DNA from: Mycobacteroides saopaulense
GTDB taxonomy: Bacteria > Actinomycetota > Actinomycetes > Mycobacteriales > Mycobacteriaceae
DNA: 64,000 nucleotides
Assembly: GCF_001456355.1 (NCBI RefSeq)
Contig: NZ_CP010271.1
Span: 186,001 to 250,000 of the forward strand
Reading direction: 5' to 3'
Positions 41,868-49,884 of this stretch are shown one piece after another (position 1 is the stretch's first letter; the number at the start of each line of letters is the position of its first letter). A program made the position numbers and the translations under genes. The notes under the pieces are model-generated. The model ran no database searches. It was given only the letters and a program-made list of their open reading frames with translations, and was not told where the DNA came from.

Positions 41868-42974
41868 GTGATCACCTTCGAGAACGTCACCAAGCGATAT
41901 CCTGATGGGACCACGGCGGTCGACGACCTCAACATGCATGTCGACAAGGGATCGTTCACGGTGTTCGTGGGGCCTTCCGGCTGCGGCAAGACCACCTCGA
42001 TGCGGATGATCAACAGGATGACCGACCCGACCTCGGGTGTCCTGACCGTCGACGGGGCGGACGTGCGGACCGTGGATCCGGTGAAATTGCGCTTGGGCAT
42101 CGGATACGTCATTCAGAACGCCGGTCTCATGCCGCACCAGCGGGTTGTCGACAACGTGGCGACGGTTCCCGTGTTGCGCGGTGAATCCCGTCGCACCGCA
42201 CGCAAGGCCGCCCTCGAGGTATTGGAGCGGGTGGGGCTCGATCCGAAGTTGGCCACCCGGTATCCGGCGCAGCTCTCGGGAGGACAACAACAACGTGTCG
42301 GCGTGGCACGGGCCCTGGCCGCCGACCCGCCGATCCTGTTGATGGACGAACCGTTCAGTGCCGTCGACCCCAATGTGCGCGACGATCTCCAGGCCGAGAT
42401 GCAGCGGCTCCAGGCCGAGCTCAACAAGACCATCGTCTTCGTCACGCACGATATCGACGAGGCGGTCAAGCTGGGCGACAAGGTCGCGGTCTTCGGACCC
42501 GGTGGCGTCCTGCAGCAATACGACGAGCCCGAGCGTGTGTTATCCAATCCGGCAAGCGATTTCGTTGCCGGATTCATCGGGCGCGACCGCGGATATCGCG
42601 GGCTGCAGTTTCGGGAGGCGGGAGAGGTGCCGCTGCACGCGATCAGGCAGATCACCGAAACCGAGGTGCCCACCGCGATCATCGCACCGGGTGACTGGGT
42701 GCTTGTCTGCAACCCGGACGGCACACCGTTCGGGTGGATGGACGATGCCGGCGTAGACGTCTATCGGTCCGGGAAATCGTTGTACGACAGTGTGATCGCG
42801 GGCGGGTCGTTGTTCGGTCCGGACGGGACTCTGCGGCAGGCGCTCGATGCCGCGCTGTCCTCGCCGTCGGGCCTGGGTGTGGCCACCGACGAGGAAGGCC
42901 GGGTGCGCGGCGGTGTTCGCGGCGACGACGTGCTGATCGCACTGGACCGCCAGCGCCGTAACGGGCATCGCTGA
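41868..42974 (+). CDS. proV: Osmolyte ABC importer ATPase ProV
   Basis: A 368-residue ABC ATPase of the glycine betaine/proline type. Walker A is GPSGCGKTT (near residue 35), signature SGGQQQRVGVARAL (near 137), Walker B PILLMDEPFSAVD (near 156) and the H-loop THDIDEA. The C-terminal region (about 245-368) is an additional domain, as in osmo-regulated importers, but I do not see clear CBS motifs. The GTG at 41868 starts 4 bp after proX. It couples to the two permeases downstream. Confidence 0.92.
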   Translation: MITFENVTKRYPDGTTAVDDLNMHVDKGSFTVFVGPSGCGKTTSMRMINRMTDPTSGVLTVDGADVRTVDPVKLRLGIGYVIQNAGLMPHQRVVDNVATVPVLRGESRRTARKAALEVLERVGLDPKLATRYPAQLSGGQQQRVGVARALAADPPILLMDEPFSAVDPNVRDDLQAEMQRLQAELNKTIVFVTHDIDEAVKLGDKVAVFGPGGVLQQYDEPERVLSNPASDFVAGFIGRDRGYRGLQFREAGEVPLHAIRQITETEVPTAIIAPGDWVLVCNPDGTPFGWMDDAGVDVYRSGKSLYDSVIAGGSLFGPDGTLRQALDAALSSPSGLGVATDEEGRVRGGVRGDDVLIALDRQRRNGHR

Positions 42975-42975
42975 C

Positions 42976-43629
42976 ATGCGCTATCTTTTCACGCACCTCG
43001 GCGACGCCTGGGAGCTGACACTGATCCACCTGCGGCTGTCGCTGGTACCGATTCTCATCGGCCTGGCCATCGCGATCCCCTGCGGTGCAATGATTCACCG
43101 GCGCCGAACCGTACGGCGGGTGACGACGGTGATCGCCAGCATCGTGTTCACCATCCCCTCGCTGGCTCTGTTCGTGGCGTTACCGCTGATCATCCCGACC
43201 CGGATACTCGACGAGGCCAACGTGATGGTCGCGCTGACGCTGTACACCACGGCGCTGCTGATCCGAGCGGTGCCCGAGGCGCTCGACGCCATCGCGCCGC
43301 AGATACGCGACGCCGCGACGGCGGTGGGATACCGCTCGCTGGCCCGTCTTGTCCGTGTTGAGTTGCCGCTGTCCATACCGGTCTTGGTGGCGGGCCTGAG
43401 AGTTGTGGCGGTCACCAATATTTCGATGGTGTCGGTGGGTTCGGTGATCGGCATCGGCGGCCTGGGCACCTGGTTCACCGAGGGGTACCAGGCCAACAAG
43501 AGCAGCCAGATCGTCGCTGGCATTGTCGCGATCTTTCTGCTGGCCGTGATCGTGGACTCGCTCCTGGTCATCCTGGGCCGCGCGGCCACGCCGTGGACCA
43601 GGGCGACGAAAGCCGTTGGTGCCGTATGA
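42976..43629 (+). CDS. proW: Osmolyte ABC importer permease ProW
   Basis: A 217-residue permease with about six helices. The EAA-type loop that contacts the ATPase is present around ALDAIAPQIRDAATAVGYRSLARL (about 94-118). It starts 1 bp after proV and overlaps proZ by 4 bp (ATGA at 43626), so the operon is tightly coupled. It forms the membrane channel with ProZ. Confidence 0.9.
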   Translation: MRYLFTHLGDAWELTLIHLRLSLVPILIGLAIAIPCGAMIHRRRTVRRVTTVIASIVFTIPSLALFVALPLIIPTRILDEANVMVALTLYTTALLIRAVPEALDAIAPQIRDAATAVGYRSLARLVRVELPLSIPVLVAGLRVVAVTNISMVSVGSVIGIGGLGTWFTEGYQANKSSQIVAGIVAIFLLAVIVDSLLVILGRAATPWTRATKAVGAV

Positions 43630-44384
43630 ACTTTCTCTCCGATGCGCTGGGCTACATCTTCACCGCATCCAACTGGACGGGCAGCAGCGGCCTGGGCATG
43701 CGGATCGGGGAACATCTGCAGTACACGGTGATCGCCGTCCTGGCCGCGGTCGTCATCGCGGTGCCGATTGGTCTGCTCATCGGGCACACCGGGCGCGGAA
43801 CCTTCCTGGTGGTCAGTGCGGTGAACGCCCTCCGCGCGCTGCCGACACTGGGTGTACTGCTGTTAGGCGTGCTGCTGTGGGGCCTGGGCCTGGTGCCTCC
43901 GACCGTCGCGCTGCTGCTGCTGGGCGTGCCGCCGCTGTTGGCGGGAACCTATTCGGGCATCGCGAACGTGGACCGCACCGTGGTGGAGGCCGCACGCGCC
44001 ATGGGGATGACACAGCGCCAAGTGCTGTTCGGTGTCGAGCTGCCCAACGCGCTGCCGCTCATCCTGTCCGGGCTGCGTACGGCGACCCTGCAAGTCGTCG
44101 CGACCGCGACCGTCGCCGCCTACGCCAGCCTGGGCGGGCTCGGTCGGTATCTCATCGACGGCATCAAGGTGCGGCAGTTCCATCTGGCACTGGTCGGTGC
44201 CCTCATGGTGACCGCGCTCGCCCTGCTGCTCGATGCCGTCCTGGCCCTGGCGGTATGGCTGTCGGTCCCGGGTACCGGACGGCTGCGACCGGTACCGCGA
44301 GATCTCGTCGGCGATTCAGGGGCGCGCGACGCCGGCGTAGAGGGGCGGGTCGAACCAGCTCGGCACGCCGCGGCACAAACCTGA
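43626..44384 (+). CDS. proZ: Osmolyte ABC importer permease ProZ
   Basis: A 252-residue permease, second of the pair. Its EAA loop is around DRTVVEAARAMGMTQRQVLFGVELPNALPLI (about 116-146). It begins inside the proW stop (ATGA). Its last 69 bp overlap the 3' end of the convergent HxlR regulator, the largest tail overlap in the window. Confidence 0.9.
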   Translation: MNFLSDALGYIFTASNWTGSSGLGMRIGEHLQYTVIAVLAAVVIAVPIGLLIGHTGRGTFLVVSAVNALRALPTLGVLLLGVLLWGLGLVPPTVALLLLGVPPLLAGTYSGIANVDRTVVEAARAMGMTQRQVLFGVELPNALPLILSGLRTATLQVVATATVAAYASLGGLGRYLIDGIKVRQFHLALVGALMVTALALLLDAVLALAVWLSVPGTGRLRPVPRDLVGDSGARDAGVEGRVEPARHAAAQT

Positions 44385-44978
44385 TGGCCCGCTGAACGAC
44401 ACCTCACCGGATCTCATCACCTCCGACCATGTGGAGTCGCCGCGCCACACGCGGGTCAGGCTGCGCAGCCGGGCTGCTACGTCCACGCCGATTTCGAACC
44501 CCGGGTCGGCATCGCAGAGATCGGCGGCCTCGGGGGTGATGATCAGCCACCAGTGCCGCTTGTCGGGGGTCACGTCGTCGAAATGGAAGTGCAGCACGGT
44601 ACGGCCCTCGGGAACCGCGCTGCCGATGACATGGCGACGCATGTCCCAGAGCAGCAGTTTCGGGTCCAGGTCCTCGTCCCCGATCTCGCCGATCCACCGG
44701 ATTCCCCACTGGCTCAACATCTCGACCACGGGCCGGAGCTCGCTGCCGGCGGCGGTGGGCATGTACCGATTGCCGTGCCGTTCGGCGATGCCGGCCCGCA
44801 CCAGCCGGTCCAGTCTCTTGGAGAGCAGAGTCGGCGACATGCGCGGCACGCCACGCCGTATGTCGTTGAAATGCTCACTGCCCAAGAGTAATTCGCGCAC
44901 AATCAGAAGTGTCCAGCGCTCGTCGAGCAGCTCCATCGCCTTGGCGACGGGGCAGAATTGGTAATACGACGCACCCAT
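44316..44978 (-). CDS. HxlR-family winged-helix regulator with C-terminal SCP2-like domain
   Basis: A 220-residue regulator. The HxlR domain (about 1-100) shows the early cysteine of this family (QFCPVAKAMELLDERWTLLIVREL) and the recognition region GVPRMSPTLLSKRLDRLVRAGI. The rest (about 110-220) is a sterol-carrier-like domain seen in mycobacterial HxlR proteins. The ATG at 44978 is preferred over an upstream extension. It is divergent from a methyltransferase, with a perfect 21-bp palindrome in the 94-bp gap, a strong operator candidate. Confidence 0.87.
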   Translation of the reverse strand: MGASYYQFCPVAKAMELLDERWTLLIVRELLLGSEHFNDIRRGVPRMSPTLLSKRLDRLVRAGIAERHGNRYMPTAAGSELRPVVEMLSQWGIRWIGEIGDEDLDPKLLLWDMRRHVIGSAVPEGRTVLHFHFDDVTPDKRHWWLIITPEAADLCDADPGFEIGVDVAARLRSLTRVWRGDSTWSEVMRSGEVSFSGPSGLCRGVPSWFDPPLYAGVARP

Positions 44979-45016
44979 GGATGAACGGTAGGCCGCCGAC
45001 GTCGTCGTGAACAGCC

Positions 45017-45037
45017 CTAGTACAGATCTTGTACTAG
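45017..45037. promoter_or_regulatory. Perfect palindrome, probable HxlR operator
   Basis: Arms CTAGTACA (45017-45024) and TGTACTAG (45030-45037) are perfect inverted repeats around GATCT. The site is 38 bp upstream of the HxlR start codon and 35 bp before the methyltransferase ATG. TAGTAC...GTACTA half-sites resemble those reported for HxlR/YodB-type regulators. Confidence 0.72.
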
Positions 45038-45072
45038 CCAGCGGTGGCGCGATCTTCCTACCGTCTACAGGC

Positions 45073-45882
45073 ATGAACACAGAAACAGCCCAAAGAGTTT
45101 CGCTGTGGGCATTGGGCAATTATGCGGCCGTGGCCTCCGAGGTGATCGCGTCGCTTGGTCCGGTGCTCGTTGAAGAGTCGGGCATCGTGTCCGGCATGCG
45201 GGTGCTGGATGTCGCGGCCGGATCCGGGAATGTGGCGATTCCGGCGGCGAACGCCGGGGCGACGGTGGTGGCTTCCGACATCACGCCCGAGCTGCTGGAG
45301 GCGGGGCGTGCGGCGGCCGGTCGGGTCGGGGCGGATATCGACTGGCAGGTGGCGGACGCGCAGGCGCTTCCCTTCGACGAGAACGAGTTCGATGCGGTGG
45401 TGTCCTGTGTCGGGGTGATGTTCGCTCCGCGTCACCAGGACAGTGCCGACGAGCTGATCCGTGTCTGTAGACCGGGCGGAACCGTCGGGCTCATCAACTG
45501 GACGCCGCAGGGCTTCATCGGGCAGATGTTCGCGACCATGAAACCGTTCGCGCCCACTCCGCCGCCGGGTGCCGGGCCGCCCCCGCTGTGGGGCGAGCCG
45601 GATCATGTCCGGGCGTTGCTGGCGGGCCGGGCCGTCGAAGTCACCGTGCAGCGGCGGATGCTGACCGTGGACCGATTCGCCACCGCAGAGCAGTTCCGCG
45701 ACTTCTTCAAGGCCTGCTACGGACCGACGATCGCCGTCTACGCCGGTATCGCAGACGATGCAGCCAAGACCGCCGAACTCGACGAGGCGCTTGTGGAGCT
45801 GGCCCGACGGCACGATCGCGGCGACCGACATTTGGTGATGGAGTGGGAGTACCTGCTCTACGTGGCGCGCAAGCGGGACTGA
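45073..45882 (+). CDS. SAM-dependent methyltransferase, probable HxlR target
   Basis: A 269-residue class I methyltransferase. Motif I is VLDVAAGSGNVAIPAAN (near residue 47), motif II VVASDIT, and motif IV DAVVSCVGVMFAPRHQ (near 112), the layout of UbiE-type enzymes. The ATG at 45073 is preferred to an upstream start because homology begins there. It is divergent from the HxlR regulator, with the palindrome between, so the pair is likely a regulator and its target. Substrate unknown. Confidence 0.85.
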   Translation: MNTETAQRVSLWALGNYAAVASEVIASLGPVLVEESGIVSGMRVLDVAAGSGNVAIPAANAGATVVASDITPELLEAGRAAAGRVGADIDWQVADAQALPFDENEFDAVVSCVGVMFAPRHQDSADELIRVCRPGGTVGLINWTPQGFIGQMFATMKPFAPTPPPGAGPPPLWGEPDHVRALLAGRAVEVTVQRRMLTVDRFATAEQFRDFFKACYGPTIAVYAGIADDAAKTAELDEALVELARRHDRGDRHLVMEWEYLLYVARKRD

Positions 45883-45938
45883 TCGGGGCATTCAGGGCTA
45901 ACGCGGGCTCCATTTGCGCGGTCGCCTACGGTAGACGG

Positions 45939-46529
45939 GTGAGTAACCCCAGCCAGACCGACGCGGCGACCGGACCTGCCGTGCTGACCTGGCGCGCCCA
46001 TGACGCCTCGCGCATGGAGTCGACGCGGGTCCAACTATCGGGCCGGCGCATCCGTGCGCACGGCCGTTTTGTGGCCGGCGCCTCCGATGCGCACCCGGCG
46101 TTCAGCGCCTCCTACGACCTGGTGACCGACGAGACCGGCTCCACGAACCGGTTGTCGCTGTCCACCACCGTCGCCGAGCGGGAACGGCAGCTGTCGATCG
46201 CCCGCGACGAAGAGGGCATGTGGACGGTACAGAACCACGAGGGCGCGAAGCGCTCCGCATTCGACGGTGCGCTGGACGTCGACGTGGTCTTCAGCCCCTT
46301 CTTCAATGCGCTGCCGATCCGCCGGACCGGCCTGTATCAGCAGGAAGGCAGCGCGGTGCTGCCCGTGGTCTACGTAACCCTGCCGGATCTGGTGGTCAGC
46401 CCCGCCACCATCAGCTACCGCAATGACGGCAAGGGCATCAAGGTGGTCTCGCCGGTCGCCGATACCACGGTCACCGTCGACGACGAGGGATTCCTGCTGG
46501 AATACCCCGGGCTGGCCATCCGGATCTAG
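45939..46529 (+). CDS. Putative glycolipid-binding protein (Rv3755c-like)
   Basis: A 196-residue protein of the putative glycolipid-binding family (PF06475-like). It is beta-rich, with the N-terminal [19 protein letters not shown] and central [17 protein letters not shown]. No signal peptide or membrane segment is seen. GTG at 45939 follows TACGGT by 6 nt, a leaderless start. It converges with tyrA, sharing the CTAG stop at 46526-46529. In M. tuberculosis the homologue also lies beside tyrA. Function unproven. Confidence 0.75.
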   Translation: MSNPSQTDAATGPAVLTWRAHDASRMESTRVQLSGRRIRAHGRFVAGASDAHPAFSASYDLVTDETGSTNRLSLSTTVAERERQLSIARDEEGMWTVQNHEGAKRSAFDGALDVDVVFSPFFNALPIRRTGLYQQEGSAVLPVVYVTLPDLVVSPATISYRNDGKGIKVVSPVADTTVTVDDEGFLLEYPGLAIRI

Positions 46530-47485
46530 GGCACCATCCGCAGTACGCCGCCCTGGCGGCCCGCCTCGGCCAGCTGTTCACGCCAATCGGCGTCCTGGCG
46601 GCTGATGCCTGTGATGTCGAACCGTTCGTGTGCCTCGTACCGCTGGCGCGCGGCGTAACCGGCCTCCACCAGCAGCTCCACCGAGTTCTCGGCATTGAGG
46701 GTGTTCCACGTCGCTGCCAGCAGGGTCATGGCCTCTTCCAGGGCCGGCAGCACCCCGTGCGGGTTCGACTCGCACATCGCGCGCACCAGTGAGGGATCGG
46801 TGGCGGCAACCCGGGTGCCGTCCCGGAACGACCCGGCAGCCAGCGAGTAGGCCAGCGGAACTCCGTCGGCGGTCACGGCGAGAGCCTCGGCAAGCAGATG
46901 TGGCAGGTGCGAGATGGCTGCCGCGGCCGCGTCGTGCTCATCTGAGCGCGCCGGAACCACGACGGATCCGCAGTCCAGAGCCAGCCGGGCCACCTGTGCG
47001 AACACCTGCGGGTCGACGTCGTCGTCGACGCTGACCACCCAGGTCGCATCGCGGAAGAGCTTCGCGTCTCCTGCGTCCCAGCCCGATTCCGTTGTCCCCG
47101 TCATGGGATGGCCGCCGACGAATCGCTGTGCCAGGCCGTGCTCGGATACTTCCTGCAGTACAGCGGATTTCACGCTGGTGACGTCGGTGAGCGGGCACTC
47201 CGGGGCCAGCTCCGCGATGCGGGTGAGCAGCGCGGGCAGGGCTGGGACCGGCACCGCCAGCACGATGAGTGCCTGCGCGTTACGGGCACGCCGCAGTGCC
47301 AGATCCAGATCGGTGGTGGCATCGAAACCGGCAGCCCTGGCGGCGTCGGCGCCGTCGGCCGAGCGGTTGTATCCCCAGACGTGTCGGCCCGCCGCGCTGG
47401 CCGCGCGAACGAGGGAGCCGCCGATGAGTCCGAGGCCAAGTACGCAGATCGGAGGGCGTTGGTGGTCGTGTTCGGCGGCGTTCAC
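46526..47485 (-). CDS. tyrA: Prephenate dehydrogenase TyrA
   Basis: A 319-residue NAD-dependent dehydrogenase that converts prephenate to 4-hydroxyphenylpyruvate in tyrosine synthesis. The Rossmann motif is [17 protein letters not shown] (near residue 13), the catalytic His region is [14 protein letters not shown] (near 120), and the C-terminal helical dimerisation domain follows. There is no ACT or chorismate mutase domain. The start is GTG at 47485. An inverted repeat at 47504-47526 lies just upstream, between tyrA and the divergent TadA-associated gene. Confidence 0.93.
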   Translation of the reverse strand: MNAAEHDHQRPPICVLGLGLIGGSLVRAASAAGRHVWGYNRSADGADAARAAGFDATTDLDLALRRARNAQALIVLAVPVPALPALLTRIAELAPECPLTDVTSVKSAVLQEVSEHGLAQRFVGGHPMTGTTESGWDAGDAKLFRDATWVVSVDDDVDPQVFAQVARLALDCGSVVVPARSDEHDAAAAAISHLPHLLAEALAVTADGVPLAYSLAAGSFRDGTRVAATDPSLVRAMCESNPHGVLPALEEAMTLLAATWNTLNAENSVELLVEAGYAARQRYEAHERFDITGISRQDADWREQLAEAGRQGGVLRMVP

Positions 47486-47503
47486 AGGTTCAGGTTGTCA
47501 TAC

Positions 47504-47526
47504 GTGACCAACTTCTTTGTGGTCAC
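47504..47526. promoter_or_regulatory. Inverted repeat between tyrA and the tadA operon
   Basis: Arms GTGACCA (47504-47510) and TGGTCAC (47520-47526) are perfect with a 9-bp spacer. The site is 18 bp upstream of the tyrA start and 17 bp before the TACCGT -10 box (47544-47549) of the divergent gene. Regulator unknown. Confidence 0.4.
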
Positions 47527-47556
47527 AACACGGGGTGTGGCATTACCGTATTGCCC

Positions 47557-48087
47557 ATGGATGCACAGCGCGCAAAGGCCGTAGGGCCCAGTGCCGAGAG
47601 CCTTGAGGGCTTCGGTGTGGCCGTCGTGCGCGAAGAAGGCCGCTGGCGGTTGACATCGCTGAAGGCAACGGCACTCACCGATTTGGCCGCGGCCGAAACC
47701 GAGCTGCGTGAATTGCGCAGCGCCGGTGCGGTCTTCGGCCTGTTGGATGTTGACGAGGAATTCTTCATCATCATCCGGCCGGCGCCTTCGGGAACGCACC
47801 TGCTGATTTCCGACGCGACGGCGGCCATCGACTACGACATCGCCGCCGAGGTGTTGGACCGGCTGAATGTCCCTGTCCCGGAGCTCGATTCCGATGAGCT
47901 CGACGAGGTCGATCCGTGGGAGGAAGGCGATCTGGGCCTGCTCTCCGACATCGGTCTACCGGAGCCGGTGCTGAGCGTGATCCTCAGTGAGACCGACCTC
48001 TACCCCGATGAGCAGCTCGGCATGATCGCGGCCAGGATGGGCTTCGCCGACGAGTTCGGTGCGGTGCTCGACAAGCTGGATCGGTGA
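47557..48087 (+). CDS. TadA-associated hypothetical protein (Rv3753c-like)
   Basis: A 176-residue acidic protein. It is encoded just before tadA in actinobacteria and is called a tRNA adenosine deaminase-associated protein from that linkage. It has a C-terminal acidic segment (PELDSDELDEVDPWEEGDLG) and then helices. TACCGT ends 7 nt before the ATG at 47557, a leaderless start. It overlaps tadA by four bases (GTGA at 48084), so the two are translationally coupled. No enzymatic motif is visible. Confidence 0.8.
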   Translation: MDAQRAKAVGPSAESLEGFGVAVVREEGRWRLTSLKATALTDLAAAETELRELRSAGAVFGLLDVDEEFFIIIRPAPSGTHLLISDATAAIDYDIAAEVLDRLNVPVPELDSDELDEVDPWEEGDLGLLSDIGLPEPVLSVILSETDLYPDEQLGMIAARMGFADEFGAVLDKLDR

Positions 48088-48542
48088 GTTTCCCGGACGA
48101 CGAGGCGCTGATTCGCGCGGCACTCGAGGCTGCCGGGGATGCCGGTGTGGACGATGTGCCGATCGGCGCGGTGATTTTCGCCGCAGACGGAACCGAACTG
48201 GCCCGCGCCGCCAATGCGCGTGAGCGCCTTGGTGATCCGACCGCGCATGCCGAGGTTCTCGCGCTGCGAGAGGCCGCCGCGAAACATGGCGACGGCTGGC
48301 GGCTGGAGGGTGCGACGCTCGCAGTGACCGTGGAGCCGTGCACCATGTGCGCCGGAGCATTGGTTCTGGCGCGGGTAGGCCGGGTGGTGTTCGGGGCCTG
48401 GGAGCCCAAAACCGGTGCCGTGGGCTCGCTGTGGGATGTGGTGCGGGACCGGCGTCAGGCACACCGCCCGGAGGTGCGCGGCGGCGTGCTTGAGCAGGAG
48501 TGCGCGGCGCTGCTCGAAGAATTCTTCGCGGCGAAAAGGTAG
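48084..48542 (+). CDS. tadA: tRNA adenosine-34 deaminase TadA
   Basis: A 152-residue zinc deaminase that makes inosine-34 in tRNA-Arg(ACG). The catalytic motifs are HAEVLALR (near residue 53) and PCTMCAGALVLARVGRVVFG (near 85). The GTG at 48084 overlaps the preceding stop (GTGA). Its target tRNA-Arg(ACG) is encoded at 27382. A strong hairpin follows 2 bp after the stop. Confidence 0.95.
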   Translation: MSFPDDEALIRAALEAAGDAGVDDVPIGAVIFAADGTELARAANARERLGDPTAHAEVLALREAAAKHGDGWRLEGATLAVTVEPCTMCAGALVLARVGRVVFGAWEPKTGAVGSLWDVVRDRRQAHRPEVRGGVLEQECAALLEEFFAAKR

Positions 48543-48543
48543 G

Positions 48544-48591
48544 GGCCCGCCCGGCGCAGGCGAGGGGTCGGGGTCGCACGCCGGACGGGCC
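48544..48591. terminator. Hairpin between tadA and convergent secreted-protein gene
   Basis: Arms at 48544-48556 and 48579-48591 pair over 13 bp with one mismatch, separated by a 22-nt G-rich loop. No T-tract follows. It lies between tadA (stop 48542) and the minus-strand gene ending at 48604, and may serve both. Confidence 0.6.
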
Positions 48592-48603
48592 GATTCGGGA
48601 GGT

Positions 48604-48975
48604 TTAGCGGCGCCAGTCGTTACCGGGCCCGCGGTCCGGCCCACGATCAGGTCCACGGTCCGGCCCACGATCAGGTCCACGGTCCGGCCCACGATCAGGT
48701 CCGCGGTTGTCACCCGGGCCGGGGCCGTTGTTGCGCCAGCGGCCGTCATCGCCGCGCCAGTCGTCAGGACGGTCGCGGTCCAGAATGCCGTCGGCGTGGC
48801 ATTCACCCCAGTTCATGTTGAATCCCCAGATCGGATTCCAGAATTCACCGGGGCACCAGTGGTAGGTGGGCGCGGAGGGTAGAGCCGGAGCGGGAGCCGC
48901 GTTGGCCGTCGCGGCCAACCCGAGCCCGCTCGCGGCGATGGCAGCGGATGCGGCAATGCCGTAGAGGATTTTCAC
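48604..48975 (-). CDS. Small secreted protein with RGPD repeat tail
   Basis: A 123-residue precursor. The signal peptide ends near ATANAAP (residue 27). The mature core is APTYHWCPGEFWNPIWGFN...GECHADG with two cysteines, then an Arg/Asp/Gly tail that repeats RGPD about ten times (coding DNA 48632-48703 is a 24-bp tandem repeat). It is a paralogue of the protein at 49163 (shared YHWCPGEFWNPIWGFN). GTG at 48975. Function unknown; a cell-surface or exported role is inferred from the signal only. Confidence 0.82.
   Translation of the reverse strand: MKILYGIAASAAIAASGLGLAATANAAPAPALPSAPTYHWCPGEFWNPIWGFNMNWGECHADGILDRDRPDDWRGDDGRWRNNGPGPGDNRGPDRGPDRGPDRGPDRGPDRGPDRGPGNDWRR
48632..48703. repeat. 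24-bp tandem repeat, three copies
   Basis: Three near-perfect copies of a 24-bp unit beginning CGGTCCGGCC (48632, 48656, 48680). Each encodes eight residues (RGPDRGPD read on the minus strand). Copy number is likely to vary between strains. Confidence 0.85.
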
Positions 48976-49106
48976 ACGATAAGCGAAACATTCGATGCTG
49001 TCAAAGAACCGCTTCCTCGCGTACAGAGCGCTGTAAATCTGCTGTCAGATAATAAATTTCGTTGATGTGGCGATTGGCTTACGTCGATCTGTATTGACAC
49101 ATGGCA

Positions 49107-49149
49107 AACCACTGCACCCGCCGATACGCGTCCGGCGGGTGCAGTGGTT
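49107..49149 (-). terminator. Perfect 16-bp hairpin after the second secreted-protein gene
   Basis: Arms 49107-49122 and 49134-49149 pair over 16 bp without mismatch around an 11-nt loop. It lies 13 bp after the stop of the minus-strand gene 49163-49459. On that strand TTTG follows the arm, so it is a plausible intrinsic terminator. Confidence 0.72.
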
Positions 49150-49162
49150 CTCGACGAGAGGG

Positions 49163-49459
49163 CTAGGGCCGCCAGTCGCGGTCATGGCCGCGCCAGTCGC
49201 CGCCACGATCATGGTCATGCCAGTCGCCTCGATCGCCGTGCCAGTCGCGGTCGTGCCAGTCGCCGTCACGGTCGCGATGCCAGTCGTCGTGGCATTCGCC
49301 GAATTCCCAGTTGAATCCCCAAATCGGGTTCCAGAACTCGCCGGGGCACCAGTGATAGGTGGGGGCGGGCAGTGTCGGCGCCGCGTTGGCGGTCGCCGCC
49401 AACCCGAGTCCGCCGGCCGCGATGGCCGCGGATGCTGCGATTCCCACGAGAATTTTCAT
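49163..49459 (-). CDS. Small secreted protein with His/Asp/Arg/Trp-rich tail
   Basis: A 98-residue precursor, paralogue of the protein at 48604. The signal peptide ends near ATANAAP, the core is YHWCPGEFWNPIWGFN with a second Cys in GECHDD, and the tail is made of DRDW, DWHDRDWH-type elements rich in His and Asp, possibly metal-binding. ATG at 49459. A perfect hairpin follows it. A second hairpin lies about 70 bp upstream of its start (49529-49563). Function unknown. Confidence 0.82.
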   Translation of the reverse strand: MKILVGIAASAAIAAGGLGLAATANAAPTLPAPTYHWCPGEFWNPIWGFNWEFGECHDDWHRDRDGDWHDRDWHGDRGDWHDHDRGGDWRGHDRDWRP

Positions 49460-49528
49460 CGGTCAGGGCCTCCACATGTGATGGTGTCGATCTCTCTGGT
49501 GCCGATTCCCGCTGGGTGTTGATGGCCG

Positions 49529-49563
49529 GCAGCATCCGCCCGCCCCGACGAGGCGGATGCTGC
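49529..49563. other. 12-bp hairpin upstream of secreted-protein gene
   Basis: GCAGCATCCGCC (49529-49540) and GGCGGATGCTGC (49552-49563) are perfect inverted repeats with an 11-nt loop; GGCC flanks extend it. It lies 70-104 bp upstream of the ATG at 49459, within the 295-bp gap before tRNA-Ser. No gene is seen in that gap. It may be a leader structure or a terminator. Confidence 0.5.
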
Positions 49564-49754
49564 GAGGCCAACGAGAACCTGCACAAGGATTATGAAAAGC
49601 CACCATCCTTGGAGCCACGCCGCTGAATTCGTAGAGCGAGCTGGGAGTTTTCTGTCAGCTATGCGGAATCACGCATATGGAAGACCTGCGTTGCCGCCGG
49701 TCGCCGGGTCAACCGATTGGGGGATAGGGGCGTGCTGCCTGTAGTCTTCTCGGC

Positions 49755-49845
49755 GGTGGCGTGTCCGAGCGGCCTAAGGAGCACGCCTCGAAAGCGTGTG
49801 ACGGGTAACCCCCGTCCGAGGGTTCAAATCCCTCCGCCACCGCCA
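49755..49845 (+). tRNA. tRNA-Ser (anticodon CGA)
   Basis: A 91-nt class II tRNA including an encoded CCA (49843-49845). Acceptor arms GGTGGCG/CGCCACC, anticodon loop CTCGAAA, long variable arm and T-loop TTCAAAT. It reads UCG. Confidence 0.96.
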
Positions 49846-49846
49846 T

Positions 49847-49884
49847 TACCCCCTGACTGTTAATACAGCTCAGGGGGTATTTTT
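49847..49884 (+). terminator. Intrinsic terminator after tRNA-Ser(CGA)
   Basis: TACCCCCTGA (49847-49856) and TCAGGGGGTA (49870-49879) form a perfect 10-bp stem, followed by TTTTT (49880-49884). It is the classical Rho-independent form and begins 2 bp after the tRNA. Its second arm overlaps the stop of the minus-strand gene 49870-50304. Confidence 0.88.

Noticed and set aside
48632..48703. Possible CRISPR array
   Set aside because: Units are contiguous with no spacers and encode an in-frame RGPD repeat.
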